The notes beneath the pieces are model-generated. The model worked only from the letters and a program-made list of their open reading frames with translations, had not been told where the DNA came from and made no database searches. The translations under genes and the position numbers were made by a program. This document shows positions 25,571-34,300 of a stretch of DNA of 35,414 nucleotides, one piece after another. Source of the stretch: Clostridia bacterium (GTDB lineage Bacteria > Bacillota > Clostridia > UBA1212 > UBA1255); assembly GCA_017508875.1 (NCBI GenBank), contig JAFWQX010000014.1, positions 1 to 35,414 of the forward strand. Reading direction: 5' to 3'. Position 1 is the stretch's first letter. The number at the start of each line of letters is the position of its first letter.

Positions 25571-27913
25571 TTACAAGACCGCGGCGAATATAAGGTGCGC
25601 GATCAGAGCAAACACCCACGCTACAACGCATTGCCACACTACGACCCCAAGCGACCACTTGACGCCGAGTTCGCGCCGTATCGACGCGATCGCGGCAACG
25701 CAGGGCGTGTACAGGAGCGAGAATACCAGGAGCGAGACTGCGGAGGCCGCAGGCATTATGCCGGCAACGTTTTCACCAAACAGTATCTGCATCGTCGAGA
25801 CTACGCTTTCTTTTGCCATAAACCCGCTGATGAGGGAGGTCGTGATGCGCCAGTCGCCCAGCCCGAGAGGTTTCATGACCGGCGAGATCCAGCCGGCAAC
25901 TATCGCAAGTATGCTGTCCTGCTTATTTTCCACCAGCCTGAAGCGCGGGTCAAAGCTCTGCAGCAGCCATATCACTATCGTTGCGATCAATATCACGGTG
26001 AATGCTCTTTGAAGGAAGTCCTTCGCTTTCTGCCACAGAAGCTGCGCCACGTTTTTAACGCCGGGCATGCGGTAATTCGGCAGTTCCATCACGAACGGCA
26101 CCGCTTCGCCTCTGAACAGTGTTTTTTTGAATATCAACGCCATCAGTATTCCCGTAACGATCCCCAGGAAGTACAGCGCGATCATTATCAGCGCTTTGTA
26201 TTTCGGGAAGAACGCGTGTACGAAAAAGGCGTAGATCGGCAGCTTAGCCGTGCAGCTCATAAAAGGCGTGAGCAGTATCGTCATGCGGCGGTCGCGCTCA
26301 CTGGGGAGCGTGCGCGTTGACATAACGGCCGGGACGGTGCAGCCGAAGCCTATAAGCAGCGGCACGATGCTGCGGCCGGACAGACCGATTTTCCGAAGCA
26401 GTTTGTCCATGAAAAACGCGACGCGCGCGATATAGCCGCTGTCTTCGAGAAGCGACAGAAACAGGAACAGCGTCACTATTATCGGCAGGAAGCTCAGCAC
26501 CGAACCGACGCCCGCAAAAATACCGTTGATAATAAGCCCGTGGATCACTTCATTGACCCCGCCCGACGTAAGAGCCCGGTCTACCGTGCCGGTAAGTACG
26601 TTGATCCCGGTCTCGAGAAGCTTCTGGAGATTGCCCCCTATCACGTCGAACGTGAGCCAGAACACCGCGCCCATAATAAGTATGAACAGCGGTATCGCGG
26701 TCCATTTACCCGTAAGGACCTTATCTATCTTTTCGCTTCTGGTGCTCTCGCGGCTCCTTTTAGGTTTGTGCACGCAGTATTCGCACACGCGCATTATGAA
26801 AGAATAGCGCATATCTGCTATTGCGGCGCCGCGGTCCAGTCCGCGCTCTTTTTCCATCTGCAGCACGATATGTTCTATCATCTCGACCTCGTTCTGGTCC
26901 AGCCCGAGGCGCTCTTTAATAAGTTCGTCGCCTTCCGCGACCTTGCTCGCGGCAAACCGCACAGGCAGTCCGGCAGCTTTCGCGTGATCTTCGATCAGAT
27001 GGCTGATGCTGTGCAGGCAGCGGTGAACTGCGCCGCCGTTCTCGTCTTCGCCGCAGAAGTCCTGGCGCATCGGTTTTTCCCGGAAGTGGGCGACGTGTAT
27101 CGCGTGCTCTATAAGTTCGTGTATGCCCTGGTTTTTAGCGGCGGAGATCGGGACAACGGGAACTCCGAGCTCGGCTTCGAGCTCGTTTACGTCAACGGAC
27201 CCGCCGTTAGCCGTTACCTCGTCCATCATATTCAGCGCGACGACCATCGGCGTGCCCATTTCCAGAAGCTGCATCGTCAGGTAGAGGTTGCGCTCGATAT
27301 TGGTGGCGTCAACGATATCGATGATCGCCTTCGGTTTTTCATCGAGTACGAAATTTCGCGAAACGACTTCTTCGCTGCTGTACGGGGACATGGAGTAGAT
27401 CCCGGGAAGGTCGGTCACGAGCGTGTTCGGATAGCCTTTTATCACTCCGTCTTTACGGTCAACAGTAACGCCGGGAAAATTGCCCACGTGCTGGTTCGCG
27501 CCTGTTAACTGGTTGAAGAGGGTGGTTTTTCCGCAGTTTTGATTGCCGACGAGCGCAAAAGTAAGCTGCGTATCGTCAGGAAGCGGATCGCCGCTGCCTT
27601 TCGGATGGAACTTTCCGCCTTCGCCAAGTCCCGGGTGCTCCGCCGCTCTGCTTTTTTTGCCCTTCTCTTCGGCCTCCGTACCGCCTTCGGCAGGTTCCGT
27701 CAGGATCTGATCCGCGTCCGCAAGCCTGAGCGTCAGTTTATAACCGTGAAGCTCGAGCTCGACCGGATCACCCATCGGCGCGTATTTTACGACACTTACC
27801 TCGGTGCCGGGTATGAGACCCATATCGAGGAAATGCTGTCTCAGCGCGCCCTCTCCGTTTATCGCGACGATCCTGACGGTCTCGCCGATCTTTGCATTTT
27901 TTAGCGTCAACAT
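25571..27913 (-). CDS. feoB: FeoA-FeoB fusion, ferrous iron transporter
   Basis: A 780-residue ferrous iron permease with FeoA fused to the N-terminus. Residues 1-75 are the SH3-like FeoA domain (FLDMGLIPGTEV, DPVELELHGYKLTLR). A charged linker covers about 76-115. The GTPase domain shows G1 GNQNCGKTT (123-131), G2 Thr150 in FPGVTVD, G3 DLPG (168-171), G4 NMMD (228-231) and SAAKNQG. The membrane domain with about eight helices includes VPLLIGFGCTVPA and its cysteine, and TPFMSCTAKLPIYAFF. No separate feoA is present. GGGGA lies about 11 nt before ATG. No Fur-box-like palindrome was seen in the 60-bp gap upstream. The usual Cys-rich partner follows. Confidence 0.96.
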   Translation of the reverse strand: MLTLKNAKIGETVRIVAINGEGALRQHFLDMGLIPGTEVSVVKYAPMGDPVELELHGYKLTLRLADADQILTEPAEGGTEAEEKGKKSRAAEHPGLGEGGKFHPKGSGDPLPDDTQLTFALVGNQNCGKTTLFNQLTGANQHVGNFPGVTVDRKDGVIKGYPNTLVTDLPGIYSMSPYSSEEVVSRNFVLDEKPKAIIDIVDATNIERNLYLTMQLLEMGTPMVVALNMMDEVTANGGSVDVNELEAELGVPVVPISAAKNQGIHELIEHAIHVAHFREKPMRQDFCGEDENGGAVHRCLHSISHLIEDHAKAAGLPVRFAASKVAEGDELIKERLGLDQNEVEMIEHIVLQMEKERGLDRGAAIADMRYSFIMRVCEYCVHKPKRSRESTRSEKIDKVLTGKWTAIPLFILIMGAVFWLTFDVIGGNLQKLLETGINVLTGTVDRALTSGGVNEVIHGLIINGIFAGVGSVLSFLPIIVTLFLFLSLLEDSGYIARVAFFMDKLLRKIGLSGRSIVPLLIGFGCTVPAVMSTRTLPSERDRRMTILLTPFMSCTAKLPIYAFFVHAFFPKYKALIMIALYFLGIVTGILMALIFKKTLFRGEAVPFVMELPNYRMPGVKNVAQLLWQKAKDFLQRAFTVILIATIVIWLLQSFDPRFRLVENKQDSILAIVAGWISPVMKPLGLGDWRITTSLISGFMAKESVVSTMQILFGENVAGIMPAASAVSLLVFSLLYTPCVAAIASIRRELGVKWSLGVVVWQCVVAWVFALIAHLIFAAVL

Positions 27914-27973
27914 TTGAAGATGATCCCCGTTAACTATTACTTTTTGAAGCTGATAATGCTGCCCGGATCCTTT

Positions 27974-29137
27974 TTATTGCGGTCTGCGCCAATCAAAAGC
28001 AAGCTCGGGAGCTTTAAACGGCAGTTTGAACATTCTGTCGCTGAGTTCTTCACCGTCTCTCAGGTGTTTTACGATATTCACGAGCATCTGCACGTCCGAG
28101 ACCGAATGAGAATGTACACCCGGGCGGAAGTACCAGAAAAGATTGTCCCCCGCGCCCAGGAAATCGAACACTTCTTTAGCCGCGACCGTCGTCTGCCATG
28201 AGCCGACGGGATTTGACCAGAAGTCCCCCGCCGCTTCAGAAATAAACAAAGCGCGCGGCGCGACCATTGCCTTCAGGAAATGAGTGTCGAACGGCAGTTC
28301 TTCTTCCCTGTTCCTGTACTTTTCCATTTCCGGACCGGTCCAGAACGAAAACACGCGCTGAAGGTCGTCGAGCGTTTCGCTGCGCCCTTCCGTACCATCC
28401 TCATAAACGCCTTTCATATGTATCCTGTAGCAGCCGCACGCACCTGCACAAGTCGCATTTGGATTGACCACCCTCGCCCTCGTATCAAGAGCCCCGGCCA
28501 GTGCACATGTCTTGCCCCCGCGCGAATGGCCCGAAAAAACGATCCAGTCGTAGTCTACGGGAAGATTCGTCAGCTTTTCAAGGGCGTCAACGCACCTCGA
28601 GTACCCCCAGGCCCACGCTCCCAGCGCTCCGAACGTCTTATCCGGATAAGTCTCGTAAAGCTGCCCTTTTCCCCTGCCTTCGTTGTTAATGTCGTGGGCA
28701 AGTTCGGTGCGGTCAAAAAACACCCATCCTACGCCTTTTTCGAGCGCGGCGTTAAGATACGTTTCGGACATGTGATACATCCAGCACTGGTCGCCGTCAA
28801 CGATAAACGGGTATTTTTCCTGCTTGTCTTTCGGATAGATCACCTGCATCCTGAAATGTACCGGCTTTTCGCGCGTTCCGGTATGTATGATATATCCGCG
28901 GATATTCACGCCGTAATAAAGCAGTTCCACTTCGAGAAATTCAGGCTCCGGAGGCTGTGTGCCGTACTGAAGTTCGACGGCAGTCTTATATATTTCTTTG
29001 CGCCTTTCTTCCCATTCTTCCGGTGAACTGATCCGCTCCCCGTTATCTTTCAAAAACGGATCCGGAAGTTTTCCCAGAAGCTTATACTCTGTGATCTTCA
29101 GCATATCTTCGTTTACCGTATCAAAAATACTTCTCAT
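27974..29137 (-). CDS. CE15-like glucuronoyl esterase / alpha-beta hydrolase
   Basis: A 387-residue alpha/beta hydrolase. The nucleophile elbow GHSRGGKT, the NPNATCAGACGCYR segment, the FLKAMVAPRALFISEAAGDFW stretch (residues after the elbow, containing the acid region) and the terminal GVHSHS histidine match the glucuronoyl-esterase-like (CE15) group, which cleaves ester bonds between glucuronoxylan and lignin alcohols. The bacterial family also includes acetyl-esterase-like members, so the ester is uncertain. No signal peptide is visible, unlike most characterised CE15 enzymes. The start at 29137 has AGGAGG (29143-29148) 5 nt upstream. A heptad repeat lies just upstream in the gap to the isomerase-like gene. 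Confidence 0.8.
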   Translation of the reverse strand: MRSIFDTVNEDMLKITEYKLLGKLPDPFLKDNGERISSPEEWEERRKEIYKTAVELQYGTQPPEPEFLEVELLYYGVNIRGYIIHTGTREKPVHFRMQVIYPKDKQEKYPFIVDGDQCWMYHMSETYLNAALEKGVGWVFFDRTELAHDINNEGRGKGQLYETYPDKTFGALGAWAWGYSRCVDALEKLTNLPVDYDWIVFSGHSRGGKTCALAGALDTRARVVNPNATCAGACGCYRIHMKGVYEDGTEGRSETLDDLQRVFSFWTGPEMEKYRNREEELPFDTHFLKAMVAPRALFISEAAGDFWSNPVGSWQTTVAAKEVFDFLGAGDNLFWYFRPGVHSHSVSDVQMLVNIVKHLRDGEELSDRMFKLPFKAPELAFDWRRPQ

Positions 29138-29170
29138 ATTAGCCTCCTGCAATCATTTCACTGATTAACG

Positions 29171-29205
29171 TTAACTCTTAACTCTTAACTCTGAACTCTT
29201 AACCG
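29171..29205. repeat. Heptad array without hairpin core (copy D)
   Basis: Five heptads in register: TTAACTC three times, TGAACTC, TTAACCG; two degenerate ones follow to 29219. No 98-nt core is present. It lies in the 85-bp... gap between the isomerase-like stop and the CE15-like start, again 3' of a minus-strand gene. Confidence 0.85.
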
Positions 29206-29237
29206 TTAGTTATTAACTGCACAAACTGCACCTTCAA

Positions 29238-30005
29238 TTATCTGAAAGCTTCAAGATTTGCATACGCCTCTTTGGTGCCCTGCTCGAAATCGCCTTTCCA
29301 CGCGCATTCGACAGAGACTCTCCCGCTGTATCCGGCCCGCTTAAGGGCATCAGCCCATTCTTTAAGGACAACCGCATCTTCCGCTTTGGGCTGACCCCTG
29401 TCCGGATCAGGTCTGGCGATGTGTACGTGGCGCAGCTCCCCTGGTTTTACAGTGTCAAATACGGAGAGTTCTTCCCCGTTCATGAAAAAGTGGTAGAAAT
29501 CTACGAGGCAGCCCACGTTTGGATTACCGATCGCGCGGCAGAACTCGAGCCCTTCGGAGAACGTATTGAGCAGATTCGTTTCAGCTTTTCTGAGCGGTTC
29601 CAGGATGACGTCGACGCCGTACCCGGCTGCGCGTTTTCCCATAAGATCCATAAGATTCATAAAGCTGTCGTACGCTTTTTCCCGGTCCATTCCCTCAGGC
29701 ACGGCGCGGTAGGCACCGCTGCCGACGACGCAATAGGAAGCGCCCAGAACGGCTGCTGCGTTAAATGCCTCTTCTGAAAAATCAAGCAGCTTGTCGATCG
29801 GATCATTGTAGAGAGAAATATTGCCCGTAAAAAAGCCGTTGAAGCCGTCGATCGTAAGGCCGTTTTCTTCGGCGCGCTTTTTGAGCTCGAGGATCGAAGC
29901 ATTGTCCTTCCCCCTTACGAACGCCGTGGCAATCTCAGCGTAAGAAAAGCCGCTCTTTCCTACGGCGGGAAATCCGTTTTCAGCGCAGCACACACCTAAT
30001 TTCAT
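29238..30005 (-). CDS. Sugar phosphate isomerase/epimerase-like TIM barrel
   Basis: A 255-residue protein of the xylose-isomerase-like TIM-barrel (AP endonuclease 2) family. Probable metal ligands are the Glu in VILEPL, the Asp in CLVDFYHF, the His in HVHIARP and the Glu in VSVECAW, the usual four-residue pattern of this fold. Members include hydroxypyruvate isomerase, tagatose/psicose epimerases and inosose dehydratases; the exact reaction is not predictable. The ribosome site AGGAGG lies 7 nt before the ATG. It starts 24 bp after the DUF1287 lipoprotein gene, so it probably shares the promoter at 31141-31169. Proximity to the CE15-like gene suggests sugar catabolism. Confidence 0.85.
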   Translation of the reverse strand: MKLGVCCAENGFPAVGKSGFSYAEIATAFVRGKDNASILELKKRAEENGLTIDGFNGFFTGNISLYNDPIDKLLDFSEEAFNAAAVLGASYCVVGSGAYRAVPEGMDREKAYDSFMNLMDLMGKRAAGYGVDVILEPLRKAETNLLNTFSEGLEFCRAIGNPNVGCLVDFYHFFMNGEELSVFDTVKPGELRHVHIARPDPDRGQPKAEDAVVLKEWADALKRAGYSGRVSVECAWKGDFEQGTKEAYANLEAFR

Positions 30006-30029
30006 AACCGTACCTCCTGTTTTTCCGGC

Positions 30030-31070
30030 TTATCCTTCCCATGGAATAAGCATCTCTTCCGGGATACGCGAAGCATCGAATCTGTAATGCGCCGCGACTT
30101 TATGGTCGCCTTCCAGATAATCCTGCTCGCGATCCGCCTGTCCGCCGTTATGTATTATATACGGCACGCCTCTTTCGTTGCGTATATCCGAAACGATCCC
30201 GATATGGGTGTTATTGTTGAAGATCACTATATCTCCAGGCTGCCATTCCTCTATCTCATAGATATCTCGAGTGAGTTTTACGGCATACTCGTCGAAGAAT
30301 ATGCGCAGATTACGCACGCGGCGGAAATCGATCTTATTATCACGCTTTTCCTTGCCGCTTGCGATCTGAGGATAACGCCATGAATTATCTTTGATATCCT
30401 TATCGACCATATATCTCAAACTGTATCCGGCATGCTTTAAGGCGCGCCAGATCACGTCTGCGCATACACCTATATTATCCGGCGGATAACCGTTTTTCTG
30501 GTAGCTTCCGTCGTAACGCGGGTGGTTCTGCGCATCGATCCTCGCGCCTATCAATATGTCGGTGTAGTCGTCTATTCCGTTGCCGTTAAAATCTACGGGA
30601 CTTACGGCGCGCTCAATATATGAGAAAGGATCCGTCGGTTCCGGCGTTTCTGTCGGAACAGGCGTCGGGGTCTGGTTGGGTTTAACGATGGGTTTTTCCG
30701 TGGGTTTCTGAGTAGGTTCCGCAGTCGGGGACGGCGAAGGTTTTCGCGTCGGTTCCGTTGTCGGCGCGAAGGAAGGCGTGTCAGCCTTTCCGGGCGCCTC
30801 CGTTCCGGGCATCACCGGTCCAGAGGAAGGCGTCAATTCTGCCGCGGGCAGTTCGGCCGTTTTCGGAGCGGTGATCTGCGTGCTTCCGGTCTCTGTTTCG
30901 ACGGCGGGAGGTTCGGTGTCAATGACCCCTGCGGGGCTTATGTAAACAATAACGGGACTGCCCTGCCATGTCGGAGTGGCGGGAGAAGTGCTCTCATTCT
31001 TTACTGCGCCGGTGCACGCGGTAAACAGCAGAATGACAATTATTAAGATCAGCAACGGCGCTTTTTTCAA
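30030..31070 (-). CDS. DUF1287 lipoprotein with Thr/Pro stalk and EF-hand-like loop
   Basis: A 346-residue lipoprotein: signal peptide KKAPLLILIIVILLFTAC (Cys19 lipidated), a long Pro/Thr/Ser/Lys stalk (about 82-148), an EF-hand/dockerin-like loop DFNGNGIDDYTD (160-171), and a C-terminal DUF1287 domain with an NlpC/P60-like triad candidate Cys203 (GVCADVIWRA), His289 (NTHIGIVSD) and His307 (IIHNGGQ). DUF1287 function is unproven; cell-wall amidase or peptidase activity is inferred from the fold. The TTG start at 31070 has AAAGGA 7-8 nt upstream; an ATG at 31169 lies in the promoter and is rejected. Expected on the outer face of the membrane, spanning the wall by its stalk. Confidence 0.88.
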   Translation of the reverse strand: MKKAPLLILIIVILLFTACTGAVKNESTSPATPTWQGSPVIVYISPAGVIDTEPPAVETETGSTQITAPKTAELPAAELTPSSGPVMPGTEAPGKADTPSFAPTTEPTRKPSPSPTAEPTQKPTEKPIVKPNQTPTPVPTETPEPTDPFSYIERAVSPVDFNGNGIDDYTDILIGARIDAQNHPRYDGSYQKNGYPPDNIGVCADVIWRALKHAGYSLRYMVDKDIKDNSWRYPQIASGKEKRDNKIDFRRVRNLRIFFDEYAVKLTRDIYEIEEWQPGDIVIFNNNTHIGIVSDIRNERGVPYIIHNGGQADREQDYLEGDHKVAAHYRFDASRIPEEMLIPWEG

Positions 31071-31140
31071 AGTCTGTTCCTTTCTATCTGAACCGCCTTT
31101 GCGTTTTAACTGAATCACGGCAGTTTTTTCAGCAAAACGA

Positions 31141-31169
31141 AGTTTATCACATAAGCGCAGTGATTTCAA
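31141..31169 (-). promoter_or_regulatory. Promoter for the DUF1287 lipoprotein unit
   Basis: Minus strand: TTGAAA (31169-31164), 17 bp spacer, TAAACT (31146-31141) with TG one base upstream (extended -10). It gives a leader of about 65 nt before the TTG start at 31070. It is divergent from the adhesin promoter; the two -35 boxes are about 50 bp apart, so joint regulation is possible. Confidence 0.62.
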
Positions 31170-31190
31170 GTAATCAGGGCGTCAGAACAA

Positions 31191-31230
31191 GATTTTGGTT
31201 GATTTGGATGATTTTAGTTGATTTTTATTT
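31191..31230. promoter_or_regulatory. Helically phased direct repeats between divergent promoters
   Basis: Four tandem units start with GATTT at a 9-10-bp period: GATTTTGGTT, GATTTGGAT, GATTTTAGTT, GATTTTTATT. Equally, they form two 19-bp direct repeats (31191-31209 and 31210-31228) with 16 of 19 matches. The spacing equals about one DNA helical turn, and the last units overlap the proposed adhesin -35 box. This fits either a tandem binding site for a regulator on one face of the helix or intrinsically curved DNA. Which protein would bind is unknown. Confidence 0.6.
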
Positions 31231-31246
31231 GCCCGGGTGATAGTAT
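31218..31246 (+). promoter_or_regulatory. Possible promoter for the adhesin gene
   Basis: TTGATT (31218-31223), 17 bp spacer, TAGTAT (31241-31246); TATTAT also begins at 31244 with a longer spacer. The leader would be about 100 nt long. The -35 box lies inside the phased repeats, so a protein bound there could block or recruit polymerase. Confidence 0.5.
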
Positions 31247-31353
31247 TATTATGAGGAATGCGTTATCTCCGCTATCCGGCAGACGTTAACGCTGTTAAAT
31301 ATTTATAGGGTTTAAACGGTCACATCCTTTCGCTCTTTAAGGAGGGTAGTTTT

Positions 31354-34300
31354 ATGTTAAAGAAAAGGTCATTGTTAACGGTATTATTAAGTTCTTTTGC
31401 ATTGCTTGTGCTCGCTCTGGTGCTTATTATCAGTGCGGTACCTGACTCCACTGCGAAGGCCGCGGAAATCGAAGGCATGAAAGGCAGCGGCACGTATAGT
31501 GATCCGTACCGGATCGAAGAAGCGAACGATCTCGTAACGTTTTCTAAAAACGTTAAAAACGGGAACAGTTTTAACGGAAAATATGTTTTCCTTATTAATG
31601 ACGTAGATATGAGCGGCATCACGTCGTGGGTACCGATCGGAACCAGCTCTACAGCGTTCGACGGAACGTTCGACGGAAACGGACGCACATTGACCGGGTT
31701 TACGATATCCGACGACTCGCTTGACCGTGCCGGATTGTTCGGCGAAAACTCCGGAATAGTGAAGAATCTCTTCCTGAGCGGTTCGGTTAAAGGCAATGAG
31801 AACGTCGCCGGAATCGTTGCCCGTAACCACAACGGAGGTCAAATCACCAACTGTACGTTCAGCGGCACAGTCCAGGGCCGCGCGTACGTCGGCGGAATTG
31901 CAGGATACAACGACGGTATGATCGAGAACTGCTTCAATGAGGCGGCAGTCACCTGCAATGAAAAAGGCGGCGGTATAGCAGGCGTTTCCAACCGGGATAT
32001 TGTCAGCTGTACGAACAAAGGTGAGATAAAAGGCAATAAATATATCGGTGGTATCGCAGGCAAATGTGAGAACGGAACTGTCACAGGCTGTCTTAACGAA
32101 ACATATGCAAGCGTTACTTCCCTTTCAAGCGGCGGAGACACGTACGCAGGCGGAATAGCCGGTGAAGCAAAGGGCGAGATATTATACAGCACCAACAAAG
32201 CCGGCGTCACCTGCTCCGGTCAATGCGCAGGCGGCATCGCCGGATTCGGCAGTTCGTTAAACATTTCAGAATGTATTAACGAAGGAAATGTCAACAGCAA
32301 CGGTAATGAGCGTACGGGCGGTATCGCAGGTGCGGTATCCTCGAACAAAGACAACACCGTCGGTATCGTCAGATGCACCAACCGCGGCACTGTTTCAGGT
32401 GGTTCGAAGACAGGCGGAATTGCCGGCAGCGCAGGATATTGCAATATCGAGAACTGCATCAGCAATAAGCCGGTCAGCGGCGGCGAAAGAACCGGCGGCA
32501 TTGCCGGAGAACTTGCCCATGGATCGGGCATTGACGCGTGCACCAATACCGGAAAAGTCACAGGATCAAAATACGTAGGCGGTATTGCAGGTATCCAGGA
32601 TCACAGCGAAGACGTCCTGAACTCCATAAATTCCGGAGACGTGAAGGGTTCAGGCGACCGTATCGGAGGAATAACAGGGCATGCGGTATTTGACTACAAG
32701 GGCGGTGTCGGTTCAAGCAGAATCAGATACTGCACGAACAAAGGCGACGTAGAAGGTCTGGCAATGACCGGAGGAATCGCGGGCTTCAGCAACGCCAATA
32801 TTTCAAATAACATAAACCGCGGAGACGTGACCGGAACGAATTATACTGCCGGTATTGTCGGAGAAACGTTTGACGGCGGAGATACTCTTCAGGTCAATAT
32901 CAACGAAGGCGACATTTCCGGTAACGAGCGTGTAGGCGGTATCTGCGGATACCAGAGATCAAGTGCGATCGTTCAATGTTATAACAAGGGCAATGTAAAA
33001 GGTTCTCAGGACGTCGGCGGCATAATAGGCTTTAACGAACCCGTGGACGTAGGCTGCACCATCAAATATTGCATAAACGACGGAGACGTGACAGCGACCG
33101 GTCCTCAGGATTCAGAAACTACCGCAGGAGGCATCGTAGGATACGGAAATGAAGTTTCTGTCATAGAATGCGGAAATACCGGCGATATTGAAGGCAACGG
33201 AACCCACATCGGCGGTGTCGTCGGATTTACCAAAGGCGGAAGCATCACTGATTCTTATAACCGCGGTGCAGTTTTCGGATACAGATACGTGGGCGGTATC
33301 CTCGGCAGAGCAAGAGATACCGTGACAATAACGAGATGCTACTGCTTTGCTCCGGATGATCATCCTAAATATTCCGGTAAGGACGGCGTAGACTGCCTTT
33401 ATTATCAAGCCGGTAATTACGGATTCGCAGGAGGTCTTGTAGGGGGAAGATGGAACAGCGGCGTTGTAGTGAATCTCAATAACAATTACTGGTGGTGTGA
33501 CTGCTCTGACTACGCACTGGGCTGGGTCGAATCATTCGGCATCCTCTCAGGCGACGGGTATGATTATTTCTACTATCAGAGCCGGTTCAAGGATTCTTCT
33601 AATTTCAAAGGCTGGGACTTCGATAAAGTATGGGTAGTGAAAGGCGACGCTCCCGTAAACCGCAGAGCACAGAATATTAACCCCAAGGGCGGAGTCGGAG
33701 GCGTTGGCGGAGCAGGCGGAAACGGAGCTACCGTTTTGGCATACACGAGCCGGGTCTATATTAACAACGAAAGCGAACTGAGAAGTTTCCGCGACAGCGT
33801 AAACGGAGGCAACTCCTACAGCGGCGTTGACGTTTTCCTCAAGAGCGACCTTGATTTTTCCGGAACTAACTGGACGCCTGTCGGATCAAGCAGCGAGGCC
33901 ACGTTCTCAGGCACTTTTTACGGCGAAGGGCACGTGATCAAGGGAATAAAAGTCGATTCCTCTTCCAACGCGGGTCTGTTCGGCCATATAAATTACGGTT
34001 CGGTGCGCGATCTGTGGGTGTACGGCAGCGTTAAAGGCGGCGGCTACAATGTCGGAGGCATTGCAGGCTACTGCTCCGGATCGATCGAAAACTGCGTATT
34101 TATCGGTGACGTTACTTCTACTGCCACTGAAGGCAACGTCGGCGGTATCTGCGGAGGATACGGAACGTACAGCGCCTCCGGGTCAATAAGTGATTGCCTC
34201 CACGTTGGCAGCGTATCAGGCAGCGGAATAACTGCCGGAGGAATAGTCGGAAATAAATCATTTATCGGATTTACAGTAGAACGTTGCCTCCAGATCGGCA

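Noticed and set aside
26540-27508. Long open frame on the plus strand opposite feoB
   Set aside because: The opposite strand encodes an intact FeoB with all motifs; this frame has no family features.
27914-27973. Fur-box or iron-responsive operator before feoB
   Set aside because: No palindrome resembling a Fur site was visible in the 60-bp gap.
31071-31169. Upstream ATG start of the DUF1287 lipoprotein
   Set aside because: It coincides with the promoter, and the TTG at 31070 has a proper ribosome site directly before a lipoprotein signal peptide.
31320-32561. Proline-rich open frames on the minus strand within the adhesin
   Set aside because: They are antisense reflections of the Gly-rich GLUG repeats (GGIAG codons read backwards give Pro/Ala/Ile) and lack ribosome sites.
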